Source: Nanobdellota archaeon
Lineage (GTDB): Archaea > Nanobdellota > Nanobdellia > SCGC-AAA011-G17 > VGLX01
DNA: 10,986 nucleotides
Reading direction: 5' to 3'
NCBI GenBank assembly: GCA_030691925.1
Contig: JAUYDG010000097.1
Coordinates: 1 to 10,986 of the forward strand
The translations under genes and the position numbers were made by a program. The notes below the pieces were generated by a model that saw only the letters and a list, made by a program, of their open reading frames with translations, was not told the DNA's origin and made no database searches. This document shows positions 1-6,713 of the stretch, piece after piece (the first letter of the stretch is position 1; every line of letters begins with the position of its first letter).

Positions 1-479
1 ATAATAAAGAAGATCACCTTTGAGGTCTTATGGAACAAGGGCAGCAAGGCATCGTCTATAGTGCTCCTAGTTTTTTGGGCCCATTCAGTACTCCAGACAT
101 CGATAAAAGAGTCAAGAATCTTGGTGCCTATAACACCTAAAAGAACCACAGCTAATGACAGTATAACATTATTAACCACAGAGTTTATCGTTTCAGGTAT
201 CTCCAAAGGCACCAGCGCAAGATAAACACCTAACAGGAAAACCAAAAAGGAAGCGTATCTCTGCGTCCTTTCAATTATCAGATCGTCAATCCTTGTCTTA
301 GTCCTTCGGGTAAAGTGATGGATTACCATGCTCATCAGCCATTTTAGTACTCTGGACAATAAAAAGAAAACAACAAAGATTATCGCAGCATGAACTATCT
401 TATTCCTCAGCAAGAAATCTAGCAAAGACTCCCTGCCCAAAACCTCCACCAGTCCAAAATACCCTTGTATTACATCCAT
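1..479 (-). CDS. MscS-family mechanosensitive channel, N-terminal part (cut by window edge)
   Basis: Reading the minus strand from the ATG at 479 gives about 159 residues with no stop before the edge, so the C-terminal part lies outside. Three hydrophobic segments are visible, roughly residues 29-49, 74-92 and 102-124. Each of the first and last pairs is followed by a polar stretch of the kind KT-R-IDDLI (about 61-68) and KTRSTIDDALLP (about 136-147). Such basic-then-IDD linkers between membrane helices are typical of archaeal and bacterial small-conductance mechanosensitive channels with extra N-terminal helices. These channels open under membrane tension to release solutes during osmotic downshock. 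The pore helix and the cytoplasmic beta domain would be beyond the edge, so the family call rests on the membrane part alone. A TATA-like element about 30 bases upstream supports this start as leaderless. Confidence 0.72.
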   Translation of the reverse strand, partial: MDVIQGYFGLVEVLGRESLLDFLLRNKIVHAAIIFVVFFLLSRVLKWLMSMVIHHFTRRTKTRIDDLIIERTQRYASFLVFLLGVYLALVPLEIPETINSVVNNVILSLAVVLLGVIGTKILDSFIDVWSTEWAQKTRSTIDDALLPLFHKTSKVIFFI

Positions 480-504
480 CGGAAAAACTAATGAATATGA
501 ACCA

Positions 505-513
505 TTTTTAAAA
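505..513 (-). promoter_or_regulatory. TATA box of the MscS-like gene
   Basis: An A/T-only element (TTTTAAAAA on the minus strand), preceded by purine-rich GAAAG that could be a TFB recognition element. Its centre is about 30 bases upstream of the ATG at 479, which predicts a transcript starting at or just before the start codon. Confidence 0.6.
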
Positions 514-561
514 CTTTCTAATCCAAGGCGTGACTTACTAGTTATACTAAAGAGCAGAAAA

Positions 562-569
562 TATTTAAA
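562..569 (+). promoter_or_regulatory. TATA box of the rtcA operon
   Basis: TATTTAAA, preceded by purines, centred about 30 bases before the ATG at 596. It lies just ahead of and partly next to the alternative TTG start at 572, which would therefore not be transcribed. This decides the start of the first gene of the operon. Confidence 0.68.
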
Positions 570-595
570 CTTTGTTAAAGACAAATCTTAGAAAA

Positions 596-922
596 ATGAA
601 ACTAGAAGAAATGTTTTGGCACGAAACAGAAAAAAAGATGGCAGAAGAGATAATAAAAAAGTTAAAGACAACCAACGCAAGGAAAGGCATAAAAAAACCA
701 GACATGGAGATATACCTGAGGGATACGCTGCAGACGACTTACATATTCCACTGCATCGAATGGGTCATTAACAAGCTAAGGGAAGAAAAATACGTTAAAA
801 GAAAAAAATTCACCTTAAAAGACTTCAAAGAAGACCTGAAAGAGAGGCATTACCCGCCATTAGAGATACCAAGATACTATCTGACAAGAAAAGGGGAAAG
901 GCTGTACAATAAAATATGCTAA
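596..922 (+). CDS. Small winged-helix-like protein of unknown function
   Basis: A 108-residue, highly charged protein. I start it at ATG 596 because the TATA box at 562-569 predicts transcription beginning about there; a longer reading from TTG 572 would begin inside the promoter. The pattern is helix-rich: a first helix around residues 4-24, a helix near 49-68 containing IEWVINKLREEKYVKR, and a C-terminal IPRYYLTRKGERLYNKI. The last part resembles the wing and last helix (YxLTxKGxxLY) of archaeal winged-helix DNA-binding proteins. It could be a transcription regulator of the operon it heads, but no specific family is recognised. Its stop overlaps the start of rtcA by 7 bases, so the two are co-transcribed and probably translationally coupled. 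Confidence 0.7.
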   Translation: MKLEEMFWHETEKKMAEEIIKKLKTTNARKGIKKPDMEIYLRDTLQTTYIFHCIEWVINKLREEKYVKRKKFTLKDFKEDLKERHYPPLEIPRYYLTRKGERLYNKIC

Positions 923-1926
923 CAATAGACGGATGCTACGGAGAAGGCGGAGGCCAGGTATTAAGGACATCGATAGGCCTATCAGCAGTAACAGGCACTC
1001 CAGTTAAAATAATAAACATAAGAAAAGGCAGATGCACACAAGGCTTAGCAGAACAGCACCTACAGGCAGTAAGGGCAGTAGCCCAGCTTTGCGACGCTAA
1101 AGTAAAAGGCGCAGAACTACATTCTACAGAACTAGAATTCACACCAGGAAAAATAAAATCAGGAAACATAAACGTCAAGATAGCCACAGCAGGATCAATA
1201 GGGCTGATACTGCAAGCACTGCTCATACCAGCAATAAAAACAGACTTAACAATAAAAATACAGGGCGGAGGCACATACGGAAAATGGGCGGCACCAACAG
1301 ACCACTTCAAATACGTCCTATTCCCCCTGCTCGAAAAGTTCGGCTATAAAGTTGAGATGCAGATAGAAAAAGAAGGATTCTACCCTGCAGGCGGAGCAAT
1401 AGCCCAAGTACACAGCCCAAAAGCAGACATCAAACCCGTAAACCTAACAGAAAAAGGAAAAATCTTAGCAATAGAAGGGAGAAGCGTAGCATCAGAACAC
1501 TTAGAAAAAGCAGAGGTGGCAGAGAGGCAGGCAAAAGCAGCAAGAAAAATACTGTTCGACCATTTCAAGACAGATGCAAAGATAAAAAAAGAATACGTGA
1601 AAAGCTTATGCCCAGGATCCGGAATACAGCTATGGATAAAAACAGAAAACACAGTAATCGGCTCCAACAGCCTGGGAGAAAAGGGAAAAAAATCAGAAAC
1701 AGTAGGAGAAGAAGCGGCAAAACAACTCATACAAGACTACGAAAAAGGATGCGTAGACAGGCACACGGCAGACCAGCTAATACCCTACATGGCACTAGCA
1801 GGGGGAGGAAAGATTTTAGCTTCGGAAATAACAGGGCACATAACAACAAACATCTACGTGACAGAACAATTCTTGCCAGTAGAATTCAGCATAGAAGGCA
1901 ACCTTATAAAGTGCAGAACAACCTAA
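916..1926 (+). CDS. rtcA: RNA 3'-terminal phosphate cyclase
   Basis: 336 residues, the usual length for RtcA. The enzyme uses ATP to convert an RNA 3'-phosphate to a 2',3'-cyclic phosphate through a covalent enzyme-AMP intermediate. Visible family motifs are GEGGGQVLRT near residues 9-18, QGLAEQHLQAVRA near 42-54, GSIGLILQALL near 93-103, GFYPAGGAIAQV near 154-165, and HTADQLIPYMALAGGG from 283. His283 sits at the position of the catalytic histidine that carries AMP in the E. coli enzyme. The start overlaps the preceding winged-helix gene by 7 bases and the next gene follows after 9 bases, so it belongs to a four-gene operon. No ribosome binding site is evident. In archaea cyclic-phosphate ends are substrates for the RtcB ligase that joins tRNA halves; no rtcB is in the window. 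Confidence 0.96.
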   Translation: MLTIDGCYGEGGGQVLRTSIGLSAVTGTPVKIINIRKGRCTQGLAEQHLQAVRAVAQLCDAKVKGAELHSTELEFTPGKIKSGNINVKIATAGSIGLILQALLIPAIKTDLTIKIQGGGTYGKWAAPTDHFKYVLFPLLEKFGYKVEMQIEKEGFYPAGGAIAQVHSPKADIKPVNLTEKGKILAIEGRSVASEHLEKAEVAERQAKAARKILFDHFKTDAKIKKEYVKSLCPGSGIQLWIKTENTVIGSNSLGEKGKKSETVGEEAAKQLIQDYEKGCVDRHTADQLIPYMALAGGGKILASEITGHITTNIYVTEQFLPVEFSIEGNLIKCRTT

Positions 1927-1935
1927 ATTCCCGAC

Positions 1936-3255
1936 ATGAAAAAAGTATTAGCAGCACTAACAGCGTCACTAATGATAGCAACAGGATGCACAATAGACCT
2001 GGAGACAAAGCTCCAAAAAAACACCAAGACAGAACCGTTCAAAAAAATATACGAGATACATGCCCCATACGTGCCAGAATCCCAGGAAGAGATAAGCCAA
2101 AACAAAGACGTGGCAGAATACAAAATCAAAGTGGACCATAGCCAAGGCTCGAAAGAAGTAAACATAAAAATCCCGCTCTTCACAAAACTCAACTGCAACA
2201 CATGCCACACAGTAAAAGAGCTGGCCGACAAAACAAAAGCACGGCTTGAAAAAGGCATACAAACAATAAACTCCCAATACCCTGACACGTTCAAGAACGA
2301 AGACCTGATACCTAAGCTCTACGTCATACAGCCATACGAGATACCATCAGAAGACGCATTCGCATACACGATAAAACCAGAAAGATCAATCAATATAAAA
2401 GCAACATCCATACTATTCGAGAAGCAGTACATGAACGACTCGATAACAGCGCACGAGCAAATGCACCTAGGACAAGGATACCTATGGCTGAACACAGAAA
2501 CAGAGCCGCACTTCCTGAACATAAGCAACTCTGACGGCAGAACATGGGCCAACACAAGGCTCATAACCTACGACAGGATAATATCAACATTCATAGACAA
2601 CACCCTAGAAAAAGAAATATACAAATACTACAATAACATTGATGAGCTAAACCTCATCGGAGGCATAGGAATATCCGACATGCCCAAGGATTTAGAAACA
2701 AAAATAAAAAAAACCATAGAAAAGCTGAAGCCGATATTCGCAGAATCAGCAAAAGAGCGCTCAAAAAACCCATTAGGCTGGGAATACCACTACAGGGACC
2801 TAGCAGTAGAAACCCTTCTGCCAGAAATAATAGCAGCAAAAAACCTCAAACCAATAAAAAAGATAAGCAAAGAAAAACTGAACAAAGGCCTTGAGACAAT
2901 AAGAAACATGTATTATAGCGACGCAGATAATCCTTTCTCAATCTTCGGCATACGGGCAAGCCTGAGGAGAGGATTCGACATGCAAGCAATGAACAGGCTA
3001 AGTGACGAAGGATTCTCAGAAGAAGAGGCGAGAATAATATACTTCTCCTACTTAAAAGAAAGATTCGTAAACAAAGACGGAAGCCTAAACCTCGGTGACA
3101 TGCCTTACCTGAACGAAGTAACAGACGAAAGGCTGTACTTCATGGAAGAGCATAAAAAAATGCCCATCATCACAGAAGAAGGAAGAAAATTCATAGACCA
3201 AGCAATACAAGACCTAGAGAAAAAGCTCTCACCAGGCTATAAAAGAAAATATTAA
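1936..3255 (+). CDS. Predicted lipoprotein with HExxH zinc-metallopeptidase motif
   Basis: 439 residues. The N-terminus has two lysines, a hydrophobic stretch and a cysteine at 18 (LMIATGC), which reads as a signal peptide with a loose lipobox, so the protein is probably anchored outside the membrane. The strongest functional hint is HEQMH at residues 173-177, within a helix-like SITAHEQMHLGQGY; this is the HExxH zinc-binding and catalytic signature. A third zinc ligand is not obvious; Glu188 or Glu190 in NTETEPHF are candidates. A CxxCH motif (CNTCH, 87-91) is also present. The rest is helical and charged, ending in a basic tail, and I do not recognise a named peptidase family. It lies 9 bases after rtcA and 6 bases before the next gene. 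Every one of its 16 Phe codons is TTC, typical of the resident genes here. Peptidase activity is inferred from one motif only. Confidence 0.75.
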   Translation: MKKVLAALTASLMIATGCTIDLETKLQKNTKTEPFKKIYEIHAPYVPESQEEISQNKDVAEYKIKVDHSQGSKEVNIKIPLFTKLNCNTCHTVKELADKTKARLEKGIQTINSQYPDTFKNEDLIPKLYVIQPYEIPSEDAFAYTIKPERSINIKATSILFEKQYMNDSITAHEQMHLGQGYLWLNTETEPHFLNISNSDGRTWANTRLITYDRIISTFIDNTLEKEIYKYYNNIDELNLIGGIGISDMPKDLETKIKKTIEKLKPIFAESAKERSKNPLGWEYHYRDLAVETLLPEIIAAKNLKPIKKISKEKLNKGLETIRNMYYSDADNPFSIFGIRASLRRGFDMQAMNRLSDEGFSEEEARIIYFSYLKERFVNKDGSLNLGDMPYLNEVTDERLYFMEEHKKMPIITEEGRKFIDQAIQDLEKKLSPGYKRKY

Positions 3256-3261
3256 CCAAAA

Positions 3262-3786
3262 ATGCAAGAAAACCTCGAACAATACGTAAACAGGATATTC
3301 AAAGAAACAAAAGACTTCTTCAGGGAAAACTTCCCAAAAGAATACGAAGACATAAAAACCGGAATAAAAGTAGCCTGCGAGCCAAACACAAAATACAAAG
3401 GCGCATACAGGGTAGACTACAGCTTCGCAAGGGACGAGATAACACTCACGACGCATGAGAGCAGCGAAAAAAAACCCAAAGACGATGACACAGTATGGAA
3501 CTTCCTACAGGTCAAAATGAAAAGAAAAAACGCCTACATGGTTTCATTAACGCATGAGATACAGGAAGCAATATACTACAGCGCCATGAGAGCCAAAAAC
3601 CAGATATTATCGGAATACGACGTCATACTCTCGCATGAGCTAGCAACAGAACAGGAGCTAAAAGCCCTTAAAAAGCTCATAAGCCAAAGCAAAGGGCAAG
3701 ACAAAGAAGAGTTCAAAAAAAGAAAAGAAGCAAGAGAAAAAGAGATAAAGAGAAGAGAAGCCTTCATAAAAACAAGAGGAAATTAA
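3262..3786 (+). CDS. Small charged protein of unknown function, last gene of the rtcA operon
   Basis: 174 residues, with no signal peptide or membrane segment, so probably cytoplasmic. It begins 6 bases after the lipoprotein stop and ends the operon. The middle holds LTHEIQEAIYY (from residue 96, His98-Glu99 and Glu102) followed by ILSHELATEQE (from 122, His125-Glu126, Glu130, Glu132). Two His-Glu pairs spaced about 27 residues apart, in helix-like surroundings, resemble the metal-binding HE-x-x-E / H-x(n)-E layouts of some small putative metallopeptidases, but this is a weak resemblance. The last 35 residues are almost all Lys, Arg and Glu and likely form a single charged helix. No family is recognised. 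Partnership with the preceding HExxH lipoprotein is suggested only by the operon. Confidence 0.68.
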   Translation: MQENLEQYVNRIFKETKDFFRENFPKEYEDIKTGIKVACEPNTKYKGAYRVDYSFARDEITLTTHESSEKKPKDDDTVWNFLQVKMKRKNAYMVSLTHEIQEAIYYSAMRAKNQILSEYDVILSHELATEQELKALKKLISQSKGQDKEEFKKRKEAREKEIKRREAFIKTRGN

Positions 3787-3801
3787 CGCCTGAGAGAAAC
3801 C

Positions 3802-3809
3802 TTTATAAT
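3802..3809 (+). promoter_or_regulatory. TATA box of the DUF362 gene
   Basis: TTTATAAT after GAGAAACC, centred about 29 bases before ATG 3835. It lies in the 48-base gap after the rtcA operon, so the DUF362 gene probably has its own leaderless transcript. Confidence 0.62.
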
Positions 3810-3834
3810 TCTTTACCAACCATTCCCGCATAAG

Positions 3835-4794
3835 ATGAGCTCAGACTATGCCAACAGGGCAAAAAAATATTTCAAGGAATACAGGCAGTTCGACACCCAC
3901 CACACAGTAGGCATACGAAACCCGATGAAGAAAAAGCCGAACTTGTTCGTAGAAAAAGACAAAGCGCTCGTCAGCAGGGTAAAAGCAGCCAAAAACCTCA
4001 AAAAGACTGTCGAAAAAGCGATAAACCTAATCGGCGGGCTTAAAAAATCTTTTAAGAAGTCTGACTCCATCCTGCTAATACCCAACTACAACAGCGACAA
4101 CCCATACCCGGCCTCGACCGATATAAAATTCCTGGAAGCAGTCATCAAAATACTCCAGGATTTCGGCATAAAGGACATCACAATAGGCAACGCCTCTGGC
4201 ATACACTGGCTGCCCACAAGATATGTCTTTGAAAGGATGGGCGTACTTACCCTCGCCAAAAAATTAAATGTCAAGATTTCCTGCTTCGAAGAGAAAGACT
4301 GGCTGATGGTCAACCTTAACAGCGATGTTCTAAGCAACGTCTCTTTCGCAAAAGAGATGTTCGACTATGACAAGATAGTATACTTACCGTGCCTGAAGAC
4401 TCACAGGCGCGCAAGGTTCACGATGTCCCTAAAACTAACAATGGGGCTAACATGCCTAAAGCACAGAATCCTCAACATACACTCAGGAAACATAGAGGAA
4501 AAGCTTGCAGACCTGAACAAAGCAGTATACCCTGACCTTATCATAATGGATGCGAGAAAGATTTTCGTCACAGGAGGCCCTGACACAGGCAAAGAAAAAA
4601 CCTTAGGCCTTATCTATGCATCTGGAGACCGTGCAGCCATAGACTTTGTCGGACTAAAAGACCTGTTAAAATATAAAAATGAGGATAACCTGCTGGACAA
4701 GCCTAATCCAGAAGACTATGACCAGATAAAACGCGCATTCAAAATCGGGCTAGGCATCAAGAACAAAAACCAGATCAAAGTAATAAATTCTTAA
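3835..4794 (+). CDS. DUF362 domain protein
   Basis: 319 residues covering most of a DUF362 domain. Recognisable features are the strand-turn LLIPNYNSDNPYPASTD (about residues 80-96), the following helix and IKDITIGNASG segment (about 112-122), the conserved region LPCLKTHRRARFTMSLKLTMG (about 185-204), and a late GDRAAID-x-VG segment. The biochemical role of the family is not settled; many members carry ferredoxin-like cysteine clusters, but this one has no CxxC motif and only scattered cysteines. It is thus the stand-alone form. The gene has its own promoter and is convergent with the OTC gene, with only 7 bases between the two stops. No signal peptide is seen, so it is expected in the cytoplasm. 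Confidence 0.85.
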   Translation: MSSDYANRAKKYFKEYRQFDTHHTVGIRNPMKKKPNLFVEKDKALVSRVKAAKNLKKTVEKAINLIGGLKKSFKKSDSILLIPNYNSDNPYPASTDIKFLEAVIKILQDFGIKDITIGNASGIHWLPTRYVFERMGVLTLAKKLNVKISCFEEKDWLMVNLNSDVLSNVSFAKEMFDYDKIVYLPCLKTHRRARFTMSLKLTMGLTCLKHRILNIHSGNIEEKLADLNKAVYPDLIIMDARKIFVTGGPDTGKEKTLGLIYASGDRAAIDFVGLKDLLKYKNEDNLLDKPNPEDYDQIKRAFKIGLGIKNKNQIKVINS

Positions 4795-4801
4795 TTTTGT
4801 G

Positions 4802-5695
4802 TCAAGCAATCTCAAGACACTTCAACAGAATGGCTTTTTGTGCATGCAAACGATTTTCTGCCTGGTCGTACACGATACTGTTCTTAGAATCTATAACCTC
4901 ATCACTCACTTCATAGCCTCGGTGAGCTGGCAAGCAATGCATGAAATAAGCGTTCTTGGTGAGCTTCATCATCCTAGAATCAACAGTCCATCCCTTGAAA
5001 TCATTAATCCTCTTCTCCTTGTCAGATTCCTGGCCCATGCTGACCCAAGTATCGGTATAGACAACATCTGCGTTCTTAACAGCTTCCTCAGGCTTGTTAA
5101 ACAAAGAGACTTTACTAGTTTTCTTAGCAATTTCGACAACTTTTTTGTTAGGCTCGTATCCTTTAGGAGTAGCCACAGAAATCTCAACACCCATCTTTGC
5201 GCAGCCTATAAGCAAAGTATTGCAAACATTATTACCATCACCTACATAAGCAAGCTTCAAGCCTTTAAGACGATTGAACTTTTCTTTTACAGTCAGCAGG
5301 TCTGCAAGTATCTGGCAAGGATGAAACATGTCACTCAACCCATTAATCACGGGAACATTGCTAGCTTCGGCAATAGCCTCAATATCAGCATGGCCATAAA
5401 CCCTAGCCATGATAACGTCAACATAACGACTAATGCACTTGATTTCGTCCTTCAAGCTGCCAAGGGCAAGATTAGTAGTCCTCCAGTCCAGGTATTGGGC
5501 ATGGCCACCCAGCTGGGTCATAGCAGACTCGAAACTAATCCTAGTCCTGGTAGATGTCTTCCAGAACAGCATGGCTAATGTCTTATTTGTCAAAGTGTCG
5601 TAATATTTTTTAGGGTCCTTCTTTATAACCTGAGCCAAGTCAAGCACAGACCCTATATCCTTGCTGCTCCAGTCATCCAAAGTAAGCAAGTTCAT
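4802..5695 (-). CDS. argF: Ornithine carbamoyltransferase
   Basis: 297 residues from ATG 5695. I use this start rather than longer readings because a TATA box lies 27 bases upstream and because the sequence from MNLLTLDDW matches the usual OTC N-terminus. The enzyme joins carbamoyl phosphate and ornithine to make citrulline. Motifs are complete: STRTR at 48-52 (carbamoyl-phosphate binding), HPCQ at 125-128, DTWVSMG at 215-221 (the SMG ornithine loop), and HCLP at 253-256 carrying the catalytic cysteine. SMG and HCLP separate it from aspartate carbamoyltransferase. It is slightly shorter than most OTCs. No other arginine or carbamoyl-phosphate gene is in the window, so whether it serves synthesis or arginine breakdown cannot be told. 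It is divergent from the MetE-like gene. Confidence 0.95.
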   Translation of the reverse strand: MNLLTLDDWSSKDIGSVLDLAQVIKKDPKKYYDTLTNKTLAMLFWKTSTRTRISFESAMTQLGGHAQYLDWRTTNLALGSLKDEIKCISRYVDVIMARVYGHADIEAIAEASNVPVINGLSDMFHPCQILADLLTVKEKFNRLKGLKLAYVGDGNNVCNTLLIGCAKMGVEISVATPKGYEPNKKVVEIAKKTSKVSLFNKPEEAVKNADVVYTDTWVSMGQESDKEKRINDFKGWTVDSRMMKLTKNAYFMHCLPAHRGYEVSDEVIDSKNSIVYDQAENRLHAQKAILLKCLEIA

Positions 5696-5717
5696 AACAA
5701 AGACTAAATTTACACAG

Positions 5718-5726
5718 TATTTAAAT
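5718..5726 (-). promoter_or_regulatory. TATA box of the OTC gene
   Basis: ATTTAAATA on the minus strand, centred 27 bases before ATG 5695, predicting a leaderless transcript. It shares a 95-base divergent control region with the MetE-like gene. Confidence 0.65.
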
Positions 5727-5757
5727 TTTTGTCTGAATGAAAATAAATCTTTCAAAA

Positions 5758-5765
5758 TATTTAAA
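5758..5765 (+). promoter_or_regulatory. TATA box of the MetE-like gene
   Basis: TATTTAAA centred about 29 bases before ATG 5791. The upstream ATG at 5737 would lie ahead of the predicted transcript start, so 5791 is preferred. The two divergent TATA boxes are about 40 bases apart. Confidence 0.65.
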
Positions 5766-5790
5766 ACCCCCAACAACATCCTCGTTTCCG

Positions 5791-6492
5791 ATGCGACGCA
5801 GAAAAATAATAACACAGATAGGCTCACTGCCATACGAAGACATAGACATGGCCATAGAATACAGCCTAAAGCATGACATACCATTCCTGCCAGAGCTGCC
5901 GAAAAGAGGAGACTCCATGTTCGAATACATAAAAAAACCCGGCAAGCTAAGCTGCCTAGAAGCATTCAAAAAACACGAGTACAAAACAGTAAAAGTGCAA
6001 TGCGTAGGCCCGGCAACGCTGGTACTTGGAGGTTATGATGAGAACGAGGCAGTAATGAGGGCATACGAGCACATACAAAGCATTCTCGATGGACTGAAAG
6101 CGAAGGAGACGATACTCTTCCTGGATGAGCCGGCACTCGGACAGGCAGGCTTCAACTACAAATCATTATGGGAGCCGTTGTTCGGAAGCTTCAAAGTAAC
6201 ACCAGGAGTACACGTATGCGGGAATATGAACTGGGACGAGCTGCTAGAAGCCAACATAGAAATTATAAGCTTCGACGCATCACAATACGACATAACGATA
6301 TACCCGAAATACAGGAACAATAAGAGGATATCGTGGGGCATAGAGAAAAAAGAAGACGTGAAAGACTTCAAGAAAGGAGACCTGATAACGCTGCCATGCG
6401 GCATGGGATCTCCTATTTACAAAGTTGAGGACTGTGAGAAGAACTTGGAAAAACTGATAGATATCGCTAAAGGGATTAAAGTTAAAAAGTAG
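5791..6492 (+). CDS. Short MetE-like (cobalamin-independent methionine synthase C-terminal type) protein
   Basis: 233 residues from ATG 5791, chosen from the TATA box and because the family usually begins close to the IITQIGSLPYEDI segment seen at residues 6-18. It resembles the UROD/MetE-like barrel. Likely zinc ligands are His141 and Cys143 (GVHVCGN), Asp162 in SFDASQYD at the place where MetE has glutamate, and Cys203 in LPCGMGS. Other family signs are FLPELPKRGD near 30-39 and FLDEPALGQ near 109-117. It is much shorter than full MetE (about 750) and shorter than most archaeal core-MetE enzymes (about 310-340). Methyl transfer to homocysteine is plausible, but the methyl donor and even the thiol substrate are uncertain. 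It is divergent from OTC and followed by the tRNA gene. Confidence 0.8.
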   Translation: MRRRKIITQIGSLPYEDIDMAIEYSLKHDIPFLPELPKRGDSMFEYIKKPGKLSCLEAFKKHEYKTVKVQCVGPATLVLGGYDENEAVMRAYEHIQSILDGLKAKETILFLDEPALGQAGFNYKSLWEPLFGSFKVTPGVHVCGNMNWDELLEANIEIISFDASQYDITIYPKYRNNKRISWGIEKKEDVKDFKKGDLITLPCGMGSPIYKVEDCEKNLEKLIDIAKGIKVKK

Positions 6493-6516
6493 TTTTCTTC
6501 GACAAAATTCAAAAGG

Positions 6517-6524
6517 TTTAAAAA
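6517..6524 (+). promoter_or_regulatory. TATA box of the initiator tRNA gene
   Basis: TTTAAAAA after AAAAGG, centred about 27 bases before base A1 of the tRNA at 6548. Spacing and BRE-like purines fit an archaeal tRNA promoter starting transcription at or a few bases before the mature 5' end. Confidence 0.65.
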
Positions 6525-6578
6525 GAGAAGATAGGATAGTAAATCTCAGCGGGGTGGGGCAGCCAGGAGTGCCCGTCG

Positions 6579-6607
6579 ATTCAAATCTATTGTGGTTTGA
6601 TGCGGAA
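6579..6607 (+). other. tRNA intron 1 (position 29/30)
   Basis: 29 bases. The central four-pair helix joins exon bases 6573-6576 (CCGT) to 6602-6605 (GCGG), including one T-G pair. Three-base bulges are CG^A at the 5' site and AA^G at the 3' site. After a T-T mismatch, TCAAA (6581-6585) pairs with TTTGA (6596-6600) inside the intron. This is a non-canonical site within the anticodon stem. Confidence 0.78.
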
Positions 6608-6615
6608 GGCCCATA

Positions 6616-6633
6616 TGGCACATTGCCTCGGAC
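6616..6633 (+). other. tRNA intron 2 (canonical position 37/38)
   Basis: 18 bases. Exon bases CCCA (6610-6613) oppose TCGG (6628-6631), with three pairs and one C-C mismatch. Bulges are TA^T and AC^A. GGCA (6617-6620) pairs with TGCC (6624-6627) around a CAT loop. The outer helix is the anticodon stem itself, as in standard archaeal introns. Confidence 0.75.
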
Positions 6634-6649
6634 ACCCGGAGGTCGATGG

Positions 6650-6678
6650 ACGTGATTCCAAATGGAATCTTGGTCGAA
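6650..6678 (+). other. tRNA intron 3 (position 53/54)
   Basis: 29 bases. Exon bases CGAT (6645 region, 6644-6647) pair with GTCG (6673-6676). Bulges are GG^A and AA^T. The inner stem CGTGATTCC (6651-6659) pairs with GGAATCTTG (6664-6672) around AAAT, with one T-T mismatch and one wobble. This is the strongest of the four folds. Confidence 0.78.
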
Positions 6679-6684
6679 TTCAAA

Positions 6685-6713
6685 AGAGCACATTTTTATG
6701 TGTGTTCGGGAAG
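6685..6713 (+). other. tRNA intron 4 (position 59/60)
   Basis: 29 bases. Exon bases TTCA (6679-6682) oppose GGGA (6708-6711) with three of four pairs. Bulges are AA^A and AG^T. The inner stem GAGCACA (6686-6692) pairs with TGTGTTC (6701-6707). The outer helix is the T-stem. The cut is also set by the need to restore the consensus T-loop TTCAAAT. Confidence 0.72.

Noticed and set aside
572..595. TTG start 8 codons upstream for the winged-helix gene
   Set aside because: It is next to the TATA box and ahead of the expected transcription start.
936..1310. Minus-strand reading frame inside rtcA
   Set aside because: It mirrors a conserved rtcA region and reflects codon bias; no promoter or recognisable protein.
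1608..2141. Plus-strand frame across the rtcA-lipoprotein junction
   Set aside because: Out of frame with two supported genes and of biased, low-complexity composition rich in Arg and Asn.
4799..5578. Long plus-strand reading frame opposite the OTC gene
   Set aside because: It is antisense to a clear, motif-complete OTC, starts right at its stop and has no family features.
6579..6713. tRNA disrupted by mutation or insertion (pseudogene)
   Set aside because: Every exon base needed for a perfect tRNA is kept and each insertion has splice-site folds, which a decaying gene would not preserve.
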